In this document: positions 24,000-34,522 of the stretch, in pieces
Layout of the letters: each line of letters begins with the position of its first letter
Position numbering within the stretch: position 1 is the first letter of the stretch
NCBI GenBank assembly: GCA_033239005.1
Contig: BSQZ01000079.1
Span: forward strand, 62,001-126,000
Length of the DNA: 64,000 bases
DNA from: Lamellibrachia satsuma
Lineage: Eukaryota > Annelida > Polychaeta > Sabellida > Siboglinidae
Reading direction: 5' to 3'
Notes under the pieces: model-generated
The model's database searches: none
Seen by the model: the letters and a program-made list of their open reading frames with translations, nothing else
Told to the model about the DNA's origin: nothing
Program-made: the position numbers and the translations under genes

Positions 24000-24466
24000 G
24001 TGTATAGAGAGTCACACACCGATGAAGACTTGCTAGCACTGAGAGTAATGGAAATCCTCAAAGACGAATCAATCCTTAGAATAATGAAGGAAATACTTTT
24101 TCCTAAAGAACTGACCTATGCGATTGGGTCATTTGCGGCAAACATTGAGCGGCTCACTAAAGAACTTGAACAGAAGGAAAGCAATATCAAACAGCTGGAG
24201 AAACGCGTGAACTCTCTTGAGGAATCAGCCGAGAGCATTGTCGTGACGCGGTGTACAAATCACGCTTCCACTTGAAAACGTTCAACGGCAACACCATGAC
24301 AACATGATATTTATCAATGAAGACCTGGCCGCCCACCGTGCTACCCTTGCCTGAAGAAAGATCGTAAGGTGAGTGACTGTTGGACAACCGGTGGTAACGT
24401 ACTGATACAAGACCGCACCAACCGGGTACGACATATTAGATCTCAGGCAGATATATTTATGTACTA
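24000..24466 (+). pseudogene. LINE ORF1 protein, nearly complete relic
   Basis: An open frame at 24,000-24,275 encodes an acidic, coiled-coil-rich stretch (ANIERLTKELEQKESNIK, QLEKRVNSLEE). After frameshifts come MIFINEDLAAHRATLA, LKKDRKVSDCWTTGGNVLI and RTNRVRHIRSQADIF, with a stop at 24,464-24,466. This is the coiled coil plus C-terminal domain of an ORF1 nucleic-acid-binding protein. The 22,697 relic is similar in layout but too diverged to call the same copy. Confidence 0.6.
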
Positions 24467-25143
24467 ATCATCATTCGTCACATAACGTTGAGTATACTTT
24501 GAAATTATATTAAGTTTTCAAACTTGCTATACAATCTGAACCATCGTATGACATTTGCCACCCAAACCAGAAAAGGCTACTTTGTGTTTTAACCTCGTTC
24601 ATTGTGTTATGGCAATAGTATTTTCGGTTATATTAATGATGTTAAACTCCTGACATCTTCCTTAATATGTTTTGTCTTCATACCAATACAGTGTTGTAGT
24701 GGTAAAAAACCAGAGGGCATACACCATGGGTTGAAGTGTTAAGGTTAACCCTAACCCTCATTGAGTGACCTAGCCACATATACCCACACTATGTTGCCCA
24801 AGTTAGTAAAGACACAGTCAGTAAGTTAATATAAAAGACTGGCAGTCAATTTGCCTTGAAAAAGAATATCGAAACTACAGCCAACAACTTAGCCATTCAC
24901 GTTCCTCAACCATCCCAATTGCTAAGTCATTGCTTTGTAATCTAATGAGCCAGAGCCGTAACGTTTTCAGCCTTGTAGCTGCTCACCCATGGCATTTGCT
25001 TTAAGCACACAGCTAACATTGGAGTTATAAGAATGACAAGATGTATTGTTCAATTTGTCTTTAAATCTTTTTTATTTTATATTGTTATTCTAATACCAAA
25101 CTATGACTAACAAGAGTGGGAGTATATTCATAATCATGAGCTC
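24467..25143. other. No gene seen
   Basis: AT-rich. GGTTAACCCTAACCCT at about 24,741 resembles one and a half telomere units but is isolated. Confidence 0.4.
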
Positions 25144-25329
25144 TTAAAGATATTCATCCCGTATCCTCAACCAAGAACGTTTTCGGAGGTGAGCTGCAGC
25201 ATCTTGTGAGGTCCAGCCATCTGGTAGCACTGGGATAGTCTCTGGTGGGATGTCCGATGATGTATGCTGAGTCGGAATCTCTGGTGGAATCACTGGCAGA
25301 ACCTCATCATAAGACGTAGAATATTCAGT
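25144..25329 (-). CDS. Candidate terminal exon of an unknown gene
   Basis: On the minus strand, an acceptor with a fair pyrimidine tract (TGATCATACTTGTAG) is followed by 61 codons and TAA at 25,146-25,144. The product is Pro/Thr-rich at first (EVLPVIPPEIPTQH, SSDIPPETIPVLPD) and ends GWTSQDAAAHLRKRSWLRI. There is no stop, no repeat and the codons are mixed, unlike the AT-rich surroundings. I do not recognise the family and see no partner exon upstream. It could be the last exon of a host gene or of a lost transposon ORF. Confidence 0.35.
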   Translation of the reverse strand, partial: TEYSTSYDEVLPVIPPEIPTQHTSSDIPPETIPVLPDGWTSQDAAAHLRKRSWLRIRDEYL

Positions 25330-26627
25330 CTACAAGTATGATCAGTACAAATTGTCAGGATAAGCATGACCTTGACTTTAATTTTAAAGCGGTGGTGGAG
25401 AGATGAGAATTATAGCTAAGTAATATTACTTGCCTACATGTGTGATGTAGGCATATGTCATCGGAATGCAATTGATCAATAAAGAATATGGTAATAGGAA
25501 CCAACCTCGAATGCATGAGATTAATTGTTGGTTTTATACATCCCAAACAACATTCAATGTGCAGCTACTTATTGGTAGGCCCCTACTCGTGCCTAAAGCA
25601 CGCATATAATGTTCTCTCAGTTAGTTCAAAATGGACGATATATGTTCTCTGCTATCGCTGAGTTTCCATAACAAAGTTGACAGTGCTATTTTCTACCTTT
25701 TAAATATTCACACATACCGTTGGTACAGTTTTCGCTCGTTTCTCTTGCCATCTGAAATGGGCGAGATTGCGCATATATTACGGTCGAGAATGGTTATCTC
25801 TCAGTATCTATAATTAGGAATATTTTGACAATGAACGGTGCTCAACTACTAGCCTACACTACAAAGTAATTATGATACTCACCGATCATACATTCCAGCA
25901 ATCGTAATTTGTCTTTTTTTTACTTGATGCGTTCGAAGTACGTGCGGTTCTGACGGCTGCGTAGTACGTGCAGTTCTGCTAACGCGAATCTAAACTGAGT
26001 ATGTCGTTACAGGTTAATAAACTTAAGTATATGTATTTACTACATCGGTTATTAAGGTAGCTTACAGCTAAAAAATGAAGGGTTGGCTGCATCCTAGGCA
26101 CTGACTACATCATGTCATAGTCAGTCTATTTGAACACGCTTTATTCAAATTTACCACATACAGTCGACAATAAATTCTGGTGAGATAAAAGTGTGTCTTC
26201 AATAAAGCAGAGAACATAAGGCGTATGTCTTGAAACAGGCCAACATTAGCAGAGAGCATACGCGTATAACCGGTATAGCTACGACTACATCACTGTACAA
26301 ATAGTTAAACATTGCCACATTACACTGACCAGAGTTAACATCATATTAAGTCTTCAGTCTTGTAAATTCTGAACCACCTTATAACATTAGCTCTCTTAAC
26401 CAAATGAGCTAACTTTTGTATTTCAGTTTTGTTCACGGCATTATGACAATCGTATACTCGTAAATATTAATGATGTGAAATATTTGACATTTTCGTTAAT
26501 ATGGTATTTCTTTGTAAACGTAATGGAATATTGTTACTTGGAAAAGACTCTGATGTCATACCAAGTACTTAACATTGTACTATATGTGTGAGGTTGATAG
26601 TAAACATACAGTGTAGTTAGCTGTTAT
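25330..26627. other. No gene seen in 1.3 kb
   Basis: Short frames without motifs. No LTR or primer-binding site for the gypsy element that starts at 26,628 could be identified. Confidence 0.4.
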
Positions 26628-27200
26628 ATGCCGTCAACTAGAACATTTCAACAACTTACTGACACATTAAGAAACCACCTGAAACCCAGAAAACTGGTGG
26701 TAGGGGAACGATTCCGGTTCCACAAAAGTCAACAAAGAGATGGCGAGATGGTGTCGCAGTTGGAGGTGGAGCTACGAAGTCTGACGTCCACCAGCAAGTT
26801 TGGCAAATTTCTCGGACAAGCGCTTCGTGACCAGTTAGTGTGCGGAATAACAAATGAAAGCACGCAGCGAAAATTGCTTACCCAAAAAAGAAACTTTGAG
26901 CAAGCTCTGCAAACAGCAATTTCAGATGAAATTGTCGAAAGTGAAGCAAAAGCCATCCACAATCAAATAAATGGCAATGCCGACGGCGACGATGGTAAAC
27001 TCTGTGAAGGATAAGAGTCGTGGACGGTTGAACAACAACAAAAAAGGAGCGCATTTGTAAACAGGCAAATTAACCGAAGTCACAGCTGTGTTTTCGTTGC
27101 AACAGTAGTTTTCACACGTCCCATGAATGTCGTTTTCGTAATGCAGTGTGGCATGCCTGTAAACGCAGAGGCCACATTGCGAGGACATGCCGATAAAGGG
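26628..27200 (+). pseudogene. Gypsy A gag (capsid and zinc knuckle)
   Basis: The capsid part is an open frame of 128 codons with RFRFHKSQQRDGEMVSQLE, GKFLGQALRDQLVCGI and RKLLTQKRNFEQALQTA, as in gypsy capsids. After a frameshift near 27,010 come two CCHC-like knuckles between 27,083 and 27,197 (CFRCNSSFHTSHEC and HACKRRGHIARTC). In the second knuckle the first Cys is not in its usual place. Gag would package element RNA; this one is broken. Confidence 0.75.
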
Positions 27201-27279
27201 GGACACTGACGTCAACGAACATAGTAAACGCCGAATGCAGTGACAGAGGCACTCCACAACAGACCACTGATTATTCACT

Positions 27280-27681
27280 GTGCTCACTGTCATCTGTACA
27301 ATATGCGATCACTGTTGGATGTTGGATGGAAACCCAATACAGATCACTGTGAATATTGGTGCAGGGTTGTCGATTATCAGTGAACGAACATTTCGTGGTG
27401 CTTGGAAGTATCAAACATCACTTTTAAGACCGACTGATGATGTGACATTAAAGAGCTACAACGGACAATCCATCGTGGTTATGGGCAAGATCGAGCCTGA
27501 GATTACATACAATGGGCAAACAACAGTGAGGCCTATTCTGGTAGTGCAGGGTGACCTGCCAAATTGGTTGGGCAGGAACATTTTGGAAGTTATCAGGATG
27601 GACTGGGCGAATATGTTCTCGGTGTGTAATTCTGTGACATCATCCCAGTTGGTGGATAAATTTCCTGACGTATTCTGTTAA
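27280..27681 (+). pseudogene. Gypsy A aspartic protease, active site lost
   Basis: The segment PIQITVNIGAGLSIISE aligns with the protease active-site loop, where D-T/S-G-A is required. Codon 27,352-27,354 is AAT (Asn) in place of Asp. Downstream residues (PILVVQGDLPNWLGRNIL) match the gypsy protease tail. The Asp-to-Asn change would abolish polyprotein processing. Confidence 0.75.
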
Positions 27682-27684
27682 GAA

Positions 27685-29138
27685 TTGGGAACGTTGAGAG
27701 GTGAAGCAGTGAAACTCTATGTGGATAAAATGCCACAATTCCACAAAGCCCGGCCCGTACCATATGTCATTAAGGACAGGATCGAGGATGAACTGCAACG
27801 ACTGCGGGAAGATGGCATTATCGAGCCGGTAACATTCTCCAAATGGGCGGTACCAATCGTTCCCGTTAGAAAGGGAATTGGAGTAAGAATTTGTGGTGAC
27901 TACAAGGTGATTGTCAACCAAGCGATCATAGAGGATAAGTATCCTCTGCCGAGAGTGGAAGATCTGTATGCTTCGCTTGCGTGGGGATCAACATTTTCGA
28001 AACTTGATCTCAGCCTTGCCTACATGCAACTCATACTGGATGTGGAGTCCCAGGAATACGTGACAATCAACACACACACAAAGGGCTATTCAGATACACA
28101 CGTCTACCATTTGGCGTGTCGGTGGCGCCATCTGTGTTTCAATGGGCACTTGAGAGTTTGCTGGCAGGCATTCCAAACCTGTGTATATTCCTGGACGACA
28201 TTTTGGTGACTGGCAAGACGGAATAAGAGCACGTTAAAAACCTGACAACGGTACTACAGCGTCTCGAGAACGCTGGTTAGAGACTAAACCAACATAATTG
28301 CGAATTCTTTCGGTCTTCAGTGACGTATCTGGTACATCGAATCGATCGAAACGGTCTACACACAACTGCGGATAAGGTAGAAGCCGTCCGCAACGCACCA
28401 AGGCCCACAAATGTGAAGGAGTTGAGGGCATGGCTCGGAATCGTGAACTACTATGGTCGACTCATGCAGAACCTTTCTTCAAAACTGGCACCGTTGTATG
28501 GGTTGCTAAAGAAAGGTGAGAAGTGGGTGTGGGAAAAACCAGAAGAAGACACATTCATCAGAGTGAAGGAGGCGTTGCAGTCGGACGCTCTCCTTGTTCA
28601 TTTCGACCCGAGTAAGCCGATCCTACTTGCACGTGACGCTTCATCGCATCGCTGCGGCGCAATACTGTCTAATTTAATGCCCGATGGTTCAGAACGACCA
28701 ATGGCATATGCATCACGAAGCTTATCAGCAGCGGAACAGAATTATTCGCAGCTAGACAAAGAGGGACTGAGCCTGATAATTTGAGTGAATAAATTTCACC
28801 AGTATCTGTATGGAACTCAGTTCACATTGGTCACGGATCACCGATCATTGCTGGGGCTGTTTGACGAAAAGCAACCGGTGCCACACAAGGCGTCTGGTCG
28901 TATTCAACGATGGGCACTTGTACTAGCAGGGTACAACTATACAATTAGGTATGGCGGTAGTGTTACACACGAGAACTGTGATGCATTGTCACGGTTGCCT
29001 TTGTCAACAAAGCCAATTGTAACACCTTCGCCTGCTGAGTATGTTGACCTGATCGAGCAGCTGAATGAGTCACCAGTGACAGCAGCACACATCCATGAGT
29101 GGATGTTACACGACAAAACACTGTCCAGAGTACAATGA
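27685..29138 (+). pseudogene. Gypsy A reverse transcriptase and RNase H
   Basis: RT boxes: ARPVPYVIKDRIEDELQRL, GIIEPVTFSKWAVPIVPV, RICGDYKVIVNQ and TFSKLDLSLAYMQ. After a frameshift near 28,090 comes the catalytic IFLDDILVTGKTE. The connection domain holds RAWLGIVNYYGRLMQNL. RNase H has PILLARDASSHRCGAIL, then an in-frame TGA near 28,783 inside the usual LIWAV-type segment, and VTDHRSLLGLFDEKQPVPH. The catalytic Asp residues are present in RT, but at least three frame breaks prevent translation. Confidence 0.85.
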
Positions 29139-29938
29139 TACGGACTCACCGGTTGGCCCGCAAATGACCCGGTTACTCGAGAATGCAGTAGATTCCGAAA
29201 TGAACTGAGCATGCATGACGGGTGCATTATGAGAGGGGCCAGGGTTGTCGTTCCAAAGAAACGACAAACAATCATGCTTAAACTGCTCCACAGTTGTTAC
29301 AGTGGGGTGGTTAAGATGACGGCACTGGCGCGATCATACATCTGATGGCCAGGTATAGATGCACAAATAGAACAAGTGACGAAACAGTGTTTCCAATGTG
29401 AGCAAAACGCGAGGGAACCGACTCGCGTACCAATGACGCCATGGTTATTTCCACAGAGACCATGGTCTCGTATACATCTTGATTATGCTGGACCTAGTGA
29501 AGGCAAAATTATCCTGGTTGTGGTAGATGCTTATTCTAAATGGATAGCAACATCAGTCGTAAAGTCAGCGACAACGCACACAACAATCGAAAAGTTGCGA
29601 AAACTATTCGCAGATCATGGCCTGCCGGACTCAGTCGTCACTGACAACGGTGCATGTTTTACCAGCAGTGACTTCCCTGAAACGAAATAATGTGGCACAC
29701 AAAGACACCAGCGTACCATCCATCCTCAAATGGAATGGCAAAAAGAGCAGTACAAGTCGTAAAGGCTGGTTTAAAGAAGATGCGTGACAGCTCAATGGCG
29801 ACACGACTAGGTCGATATTTGCTAACATATCGTGTGGCACCTTCAGAACTGCTGATGAACCGCAAGCTTCCAACAGTATTTGATGCAGTACTGCTAGACA
29901 TCAATTCGCAGCATACGAAGGAATACTACGCTCGCAGT
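29139..29938 (+). pseudogene. Gypsy A integrase, catalytic Glu lost
   Basis: The N-terminal zinc-binding part is weak: KLLHSCYSGVVKM has lost the second His, and a stop precedes WPGID. The catalytic core has the first Asp in RIHLDYAGPSEGK and the second in SVVTDNGACFTSS. A frameshift follows, then [17 protein letters not shown], where codon 29,741-29,743 is AAA (Lys) at the usual catalytic Glu. The C-terminal part runs to about 29,938, where homology stops abruptly. Confidence 0.8.
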
Positions 29939-29939
29939 G

Positions 29940-30849
<910 letters not shown>

Positions 30850-30850
<1 letters not shown>

Positions 30851-31452
30851 TATCTTGCTACAGGTTTCACTGGCGCCATCTACGAGAGCCCATTATGAGC
30901 GGGCTTTACCGATCCCAGTGTCAATGATCCTACTCTGAGTAGCACACCTGCATGCCGGTGGCTCTGCCCCTACAACAGTTGTTTCCAATGTTTCAGCAGA
31001 GGCATATTTTCACAAAATTGATGGCTTACCAGGTCCAACTACTAATGTTATCGTGGTAAAGTTGTTATCTGGGGCTCGGAATCTACGATATGTTCCTGAT
31101 GTCAGCTTACCCATCCTCTCCCGCCTGGTGCAGGCTCTCCCCACTATTTTCGCATCACGCTCCGAGCCATGATGGTCATTGCATTCCGGGCCTATTTGCC
31201 TATCGGATAAATGGTGCCAAGGAACATGGTGCAGGGCTGTTTACATGTGGGATATGTCAATATGACCGTTGACCTTATAACTATATCCTTTCGCCGTTTT
31301 AAACACAGTATACGACATGGCCCGCAATCTCTGCAGGTGAGTGGGGAATGCCTGCATGGATCATTCATTCACCCAGCAGCCTTTAAAGGAATGTATTCAG
31401 GTCAGAGGCCCAGTGCAGGTTATTCTTTTTGCATACACAGATGGTTCGTCTA
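30850..31452 (+). pseudogene. DIRS-like tyrosine recombinase
   Basis: After RNase H the sequence encodes a YR of the DIRS type in several frames: APSTRAHYERAL, LHAGGSAPTTVVSNVSAEAY, KLLSGARNLRYVPDVSLPIL, SRLVQALPTIFAS, then a catalytic-domain stretch around 31,140-31,300 and ISFRRFKHSIRHGPQSLQV. These elements integrate by a tyrosine recombinase in place of a DDE integrase. At least three frameshifts; the terminal Arg-His-Tyr box is not clearly preserved, so it is inactive. Confidence 0.7.
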
Positions 31453-31533
31453 AGCAGATGACAACAAAGTCAAGGCCATTTTGGAAATGCCACCGCCCAC
31501 AGATTTTTACGGGGTAAAGCAACTCTGTGGCAT

Positions 31534-31645
31534 GATCCAATATCTGGCGAGGATCATTCCCGACCTAGCGTCCGATTTGGAACCGCTACGATCCAATATC
31601 TGGCGAGGATCATTCCCGACCTAGCGTCCGATTTGGAACCGCTAC
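31534..31645 (+). repeat. 56-bp perfect tandem duplication
   Basis: The segment from GATCCAATATCTGGCGAGGA to TTGGAACCGCTAC occurs at 31,534-31,589 and again immediately at 31,590-31,645 without visible differences. As 56 is not a multiple of three, it shifts the gypsy B frame. Lack of divergence makes it a recent event. Confidence 0.95.
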
Positions 31646-32110
31646 GAAGTCTGACAAGGTGTCGTGTGGAACTGGTCTAAGCAATGCGAAGAGGCATTCA
31701 ATACAGTGAAAAGGAAGATAACCACTACGCCAACGTTGGTCTACTTCGACTCCGAGAAGGAATTTGTGCTACAAGTTGACAGTAGCCAAGACGGACTGGA
31801 TGGGGCACTTATGCAGGATGTGAAGCCAATAGAATTCGCCTCCAGGTCTCTCACTCTAACAGAACGCATATGGACACAAATCTAGAAAGAGCTGCTATCT
31901 GTCGTTTTTGGGCTAGAACGATTTGACCAATATACGTTCGGTCGCAAGATCGTGATACAGAATGACCACAAACCACTCGCAGCCATTCTGAAGCAGCTCC
32001 TGCGTCAGGCACCAAGACGACTGCAGGTACTTATCTTGAGGTTATACCGATATGACGTCGAGGAGGGTGGATAAATCGCCATGGCTGATACGTTGAGCCC
32101 TGCCACGTGG
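31646..32110 (+). pseudogene. Gypsy B RNase H domain
   Basis: Encodes WNWSKQCEEAFNTVKRKIT, EKEFVLQVDSSQDGLDGAL (first catalytic Asp in QVDSS), PIEFASRSLTLTERIWTQI, then a stop, KELLSVVFGLERFDQYTFG and QNDHKPLAAILKQLLRQAP, ending near ADTLSPAT. Typical of gypsy RNase H followed by the tether. Two in-frame stops are present. Confidence 0.8.
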
Positions 32111-32539
32111 AGGTGCCAGAAACTCAAGTGGGGTCTTTGAGTATTAATGTCCTTCAAGACATATCTGACAAGACGATCCAGGAGGTAGTCGAAGCTACAC
32201 AGAAAGATGAGGAAATGCAGAAAGTCCTCGACCTGGTCAAAAATGGATGCCTAGACAGAAAGGAAAAGGTACCATATGAAGCAACGCCGTATTTCGACGT
32301 ACGCAAAACATTGAGTCATGTTGGCTCTTATGCCTGAGATGAAGCGTAGACACGCAGCGCGTATGGGCTGTGACAGCATGATGGCTCGAGCATGAGATAC
32401 AATATTCTGGCCGAGAATGTCAAGCGAGGTGAAACAACTGGCCGATGGCTGAGGGATATGCCAACATGCGAAACCCAAGCAACACAATGAAAAGTTAACG
32501 AGTCACGATGGTCGAAATGGACCGTGGCGAAAATGTGGG

Positions 32540-33035
32540 GTCGATCTGTTTGAGCTAGATGGAGTGGATTACTTGTAGACGGTGGACTATTTGTCCGGGT
32601 TCTTTGAAGTTGACAAGATGACAACGACCAATGCCAGTCGAGTCATCAACAAGATGACAAGAACCACTGCCAGTCAAGTCATCAATAAGTCGAAGCCTCA
32701 TTTCGCACGGTACGGCATTCCACGACAGCTTGTAAGTGACAACGGACCACAACTTTCATCAATAGGGTTTGAGACATTTGGACATCAGTGGAAATTCGAG
32801 CACAAGACATCATCGCCGATGTACCTAAGATCCAACGGAAAGGCAGAAGCGGGTGTGAAGTTGGCAAAGAATACACTGCGCAAACCGATGGGGTATAATG
32901 GTGATGTGCAATTAGCGCTTGTAGAGTTGGGGAGAAACATCAAAGCAAGATGCTGGTGTATATCCAGCCCAAATTCTGTTCGGGAGACAGACTCGTTCGC
33001 TGCTACCAACCGGTCATGTGGCAGAATCGAGTGAA
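32540..33035 (+). pseudogene. Gypsy B integrase core
   Basis: The core begins VDYLSGFFEVDKM (first catalytic Asp), has an inserted near-duplicate (TTNASRVINKMTR then TTASQVINKSK), then FARYGIPRQLVSDNGPQLS (second Asp) and YLRSNGKAEAGVKLAKNTL (catalytic Glu). The catalytic triad is therefore complete. The C-terminal part is frameshifted near 32,950 and then replaced by the 28-bp array. Confidence 0.8.
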
Positions 33036-33045
33036 GCCGTTAAAG

Positions 33046-33893
33046 CGAAGAAGGACAAAAGAGGCACAGAGTTGGAAGAAAGACAAAAGAGGCACAGAGT
33101 TGGAAGAAGGACAAGAGAGGCACAGAGTTGGAAGAAGGACAAAAGAGGCACAGAGTTGGAAGAAGGACAAAAGAGGCACAGAGTTGGAAGGAGGACAAAA
33201 GAGGCACAGAGTTGGAAGAAGGACAAAAGAGGCACAGAGTTGGAAGAAAGACAAAAGAGACACAGAGTTGGAAGAAGGACAAAAGAGGCACAGAGTTGGA
33301 AGGAGGACAAAAGAGGCACATAGTTGGAAGGAGGACAAAAAAGGCACAGAGTTGGAAGAAGGACAAAAGAGGCACAGAGTTGGAAGAAGGACAAAAGAGG
33401 CACAGAGTTGGAAGAAGGACAAAAGAGGCACAGAGTTGGAAGAAGGACAAAAGAGGCACAGAGTTGGAAGAAGGACAAAAGAGGCACAGAGTGTGAAGAA
33501 GGACAAAAGAGGCACAGAGTTGGAAGAAGGACAAAAGAGGCACAGAGTTGGAAGAAGGACAAAAGAGGCACAGAGTTGGAAGAAGGACAAAAGAGGCACA
33601 GAGTTGGAAGAAGGACAAAAGAGGCACAGAGTTGGAAGAAGGACAAAAGAGGCACAGAGTTGGAAGAATGATAAAAGAGGCACAGAGTGTGAAGAAGGAC
33701 AAAAGAGGTACAGAGTTGGAAGAATGACAAAAGAGGCACAGAGTGTGAAGAAGGACAAAAGAGGCACAGAGTTGGAAGAGTGACAAAAGAAGCACAGAGT
33801 TGGAAGAAGGACAAAAGAGGCACAGAGTTGAAAGAAGGACAAAAGAGGCACTGAGTTGGAAGAAGGACAAAAGAGGCACAGAGTTGGAAGAAG
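33046..33893 (+). repeat. 28-bp minisatellite, about 30 units
   Basis: Unit GAAGGACAAAAGAGGCACAG plus AGTTGGAA, tandem for about 850 bp with sparse substitutions (for example GTGTGAAG for GTTGGAAG and AAAGACAA for AAGGACAA). No stop codon is present in any frame on either strand for most of its length, so six long overlapping open frames exist. The unit lies within gypsy B integrase C-terminal sequence and seems to have expanded from a single copy there. None of the six predicted proteins should be taken as a gene. Confidence 0.95.
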
Positions 33894-34321
33894 CGCCACG
33901 CAAGACAGCACGACGTTTAGATGGACTGAAAGAAGGGTAACCCGTTTACTATAAACCGTTTCCTGAAGCCAGATGGAAGCATGAAGTGATCGAGGAGATG
34001 ACAGATCACACACAATGAAAGACGGGGTGGTCATACTTTTCGTCGAAATACGGTACATCTAAGAAAAAGTACAACACCTGACGCGGGCAGTCTACGTTCA
34101 GCAGATCCAAGTTGGATACCTGAATCCGAAAATTACAAGACGTGAGACAACCAGCCAGTGGCCAGGCACGATGGCGACACCCAGTGGAAGGAACAAAAGC
34201 TGGAAGAACCGCTATCCACCAGTCTCAGTGACGTCACCAGTGGGTGACGTCAGGCCGAGCATGACCTGAGCCCCTCCCACGTGGACGCAGGACTACATCA
34301 TGGATTTTTTTATTTTCCCAT

Positions 34322-34331
34322 AAAAAGGGGG
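34322..34331 (+). other. Polypurine tract of gypsy B
   Basis: AAAAAGGGGG immediately precedes the LTR start TGTTAATGG, as expected for plus-strand primer sites. Confidence 0.7.
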
Positions 34332-34522
34332 TGTTAATGGATGGACCGGGACACACATTTAAGCATGCGACACTAACTCGCCCCACGGCTGTTACATGTA
34401 GCGGCTCGCCCCTCTGTTCTCGACACGCCGTCGCACGTGTCAGATAAGTGTTACGTTCTCATGTAATAAATGTATTTTGACATACATTGCCTTGTGTCTA
34501 CCGTATGCAACCTAATATATCA
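34332..34522 (+). mobile_element. 3' LTR of gypsy B, about 191 bp
   Basis: Starts TGTTAATGGATGG directly after the polypurine tract and ends near CTAATATATCA (TG...CA ends). It contains a polyadenylation signal AATAAA near 34,464 and a GC-rich central part. The matching 5' LTR was not found in this window, so the end point rests on the TG...CA rule only. Confidence 0.6.

Larger units (their letters stand above)
26628..29938 (+). mobile_element. Ty3/gypsy retrotransposon A, internal region
   Basis: Gag, protease, RT, RNase H and integrase follow in gypsy order (integrase after RNase H). LTRs are not found at either end. The 5' side starts inside gag. The 3' side stops within the integrase C-terminal part and runs into an inverted fragment of this element's own gag-pol junction. 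Confidence 0.85.
31455..34522 (+). mobile_element. Ty3/gypsy retrotransposon B, 3' part with LTR
   Basis: A second, different gypsy element that starts inside the RT connection (DDNKVKAILEMPPPTDFYG). It continues with RNase H, integrase, an expanded minisatellite, a polypurine tract and the 3' LTR. The 5' half is missing and was presumably lost when the DIRS-like element and gypsy A came to lie against it. Confidence 0.8.

Noticed and set aside
24741..24756. Telomere-like GGTTAACCCTAACCCT
   Set aside because: Too short and isolated to be an interstitial telomere array.
27280..29938. Active endogenous retrovirus
   Set aside because: No envelope frame is seen in any of the gypsy elements, and all are disrupted by frameshifts, stops or lost catalytic residues.
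33046..33893. CRISPR-like array of 28-bp repeats
   Set aside because: Units are directly adjacent with no spacers, and the setting is an animal retrotransposon.
33003..34058. Long Phe/Ser/Cys-rich open frame of 351 codons on the minus strand, plus its five companions in other frames
   Set aside because: All six frames over the 28-bp array are open because the unit lacks stops in every phase; none has a start context, domain or independent support.
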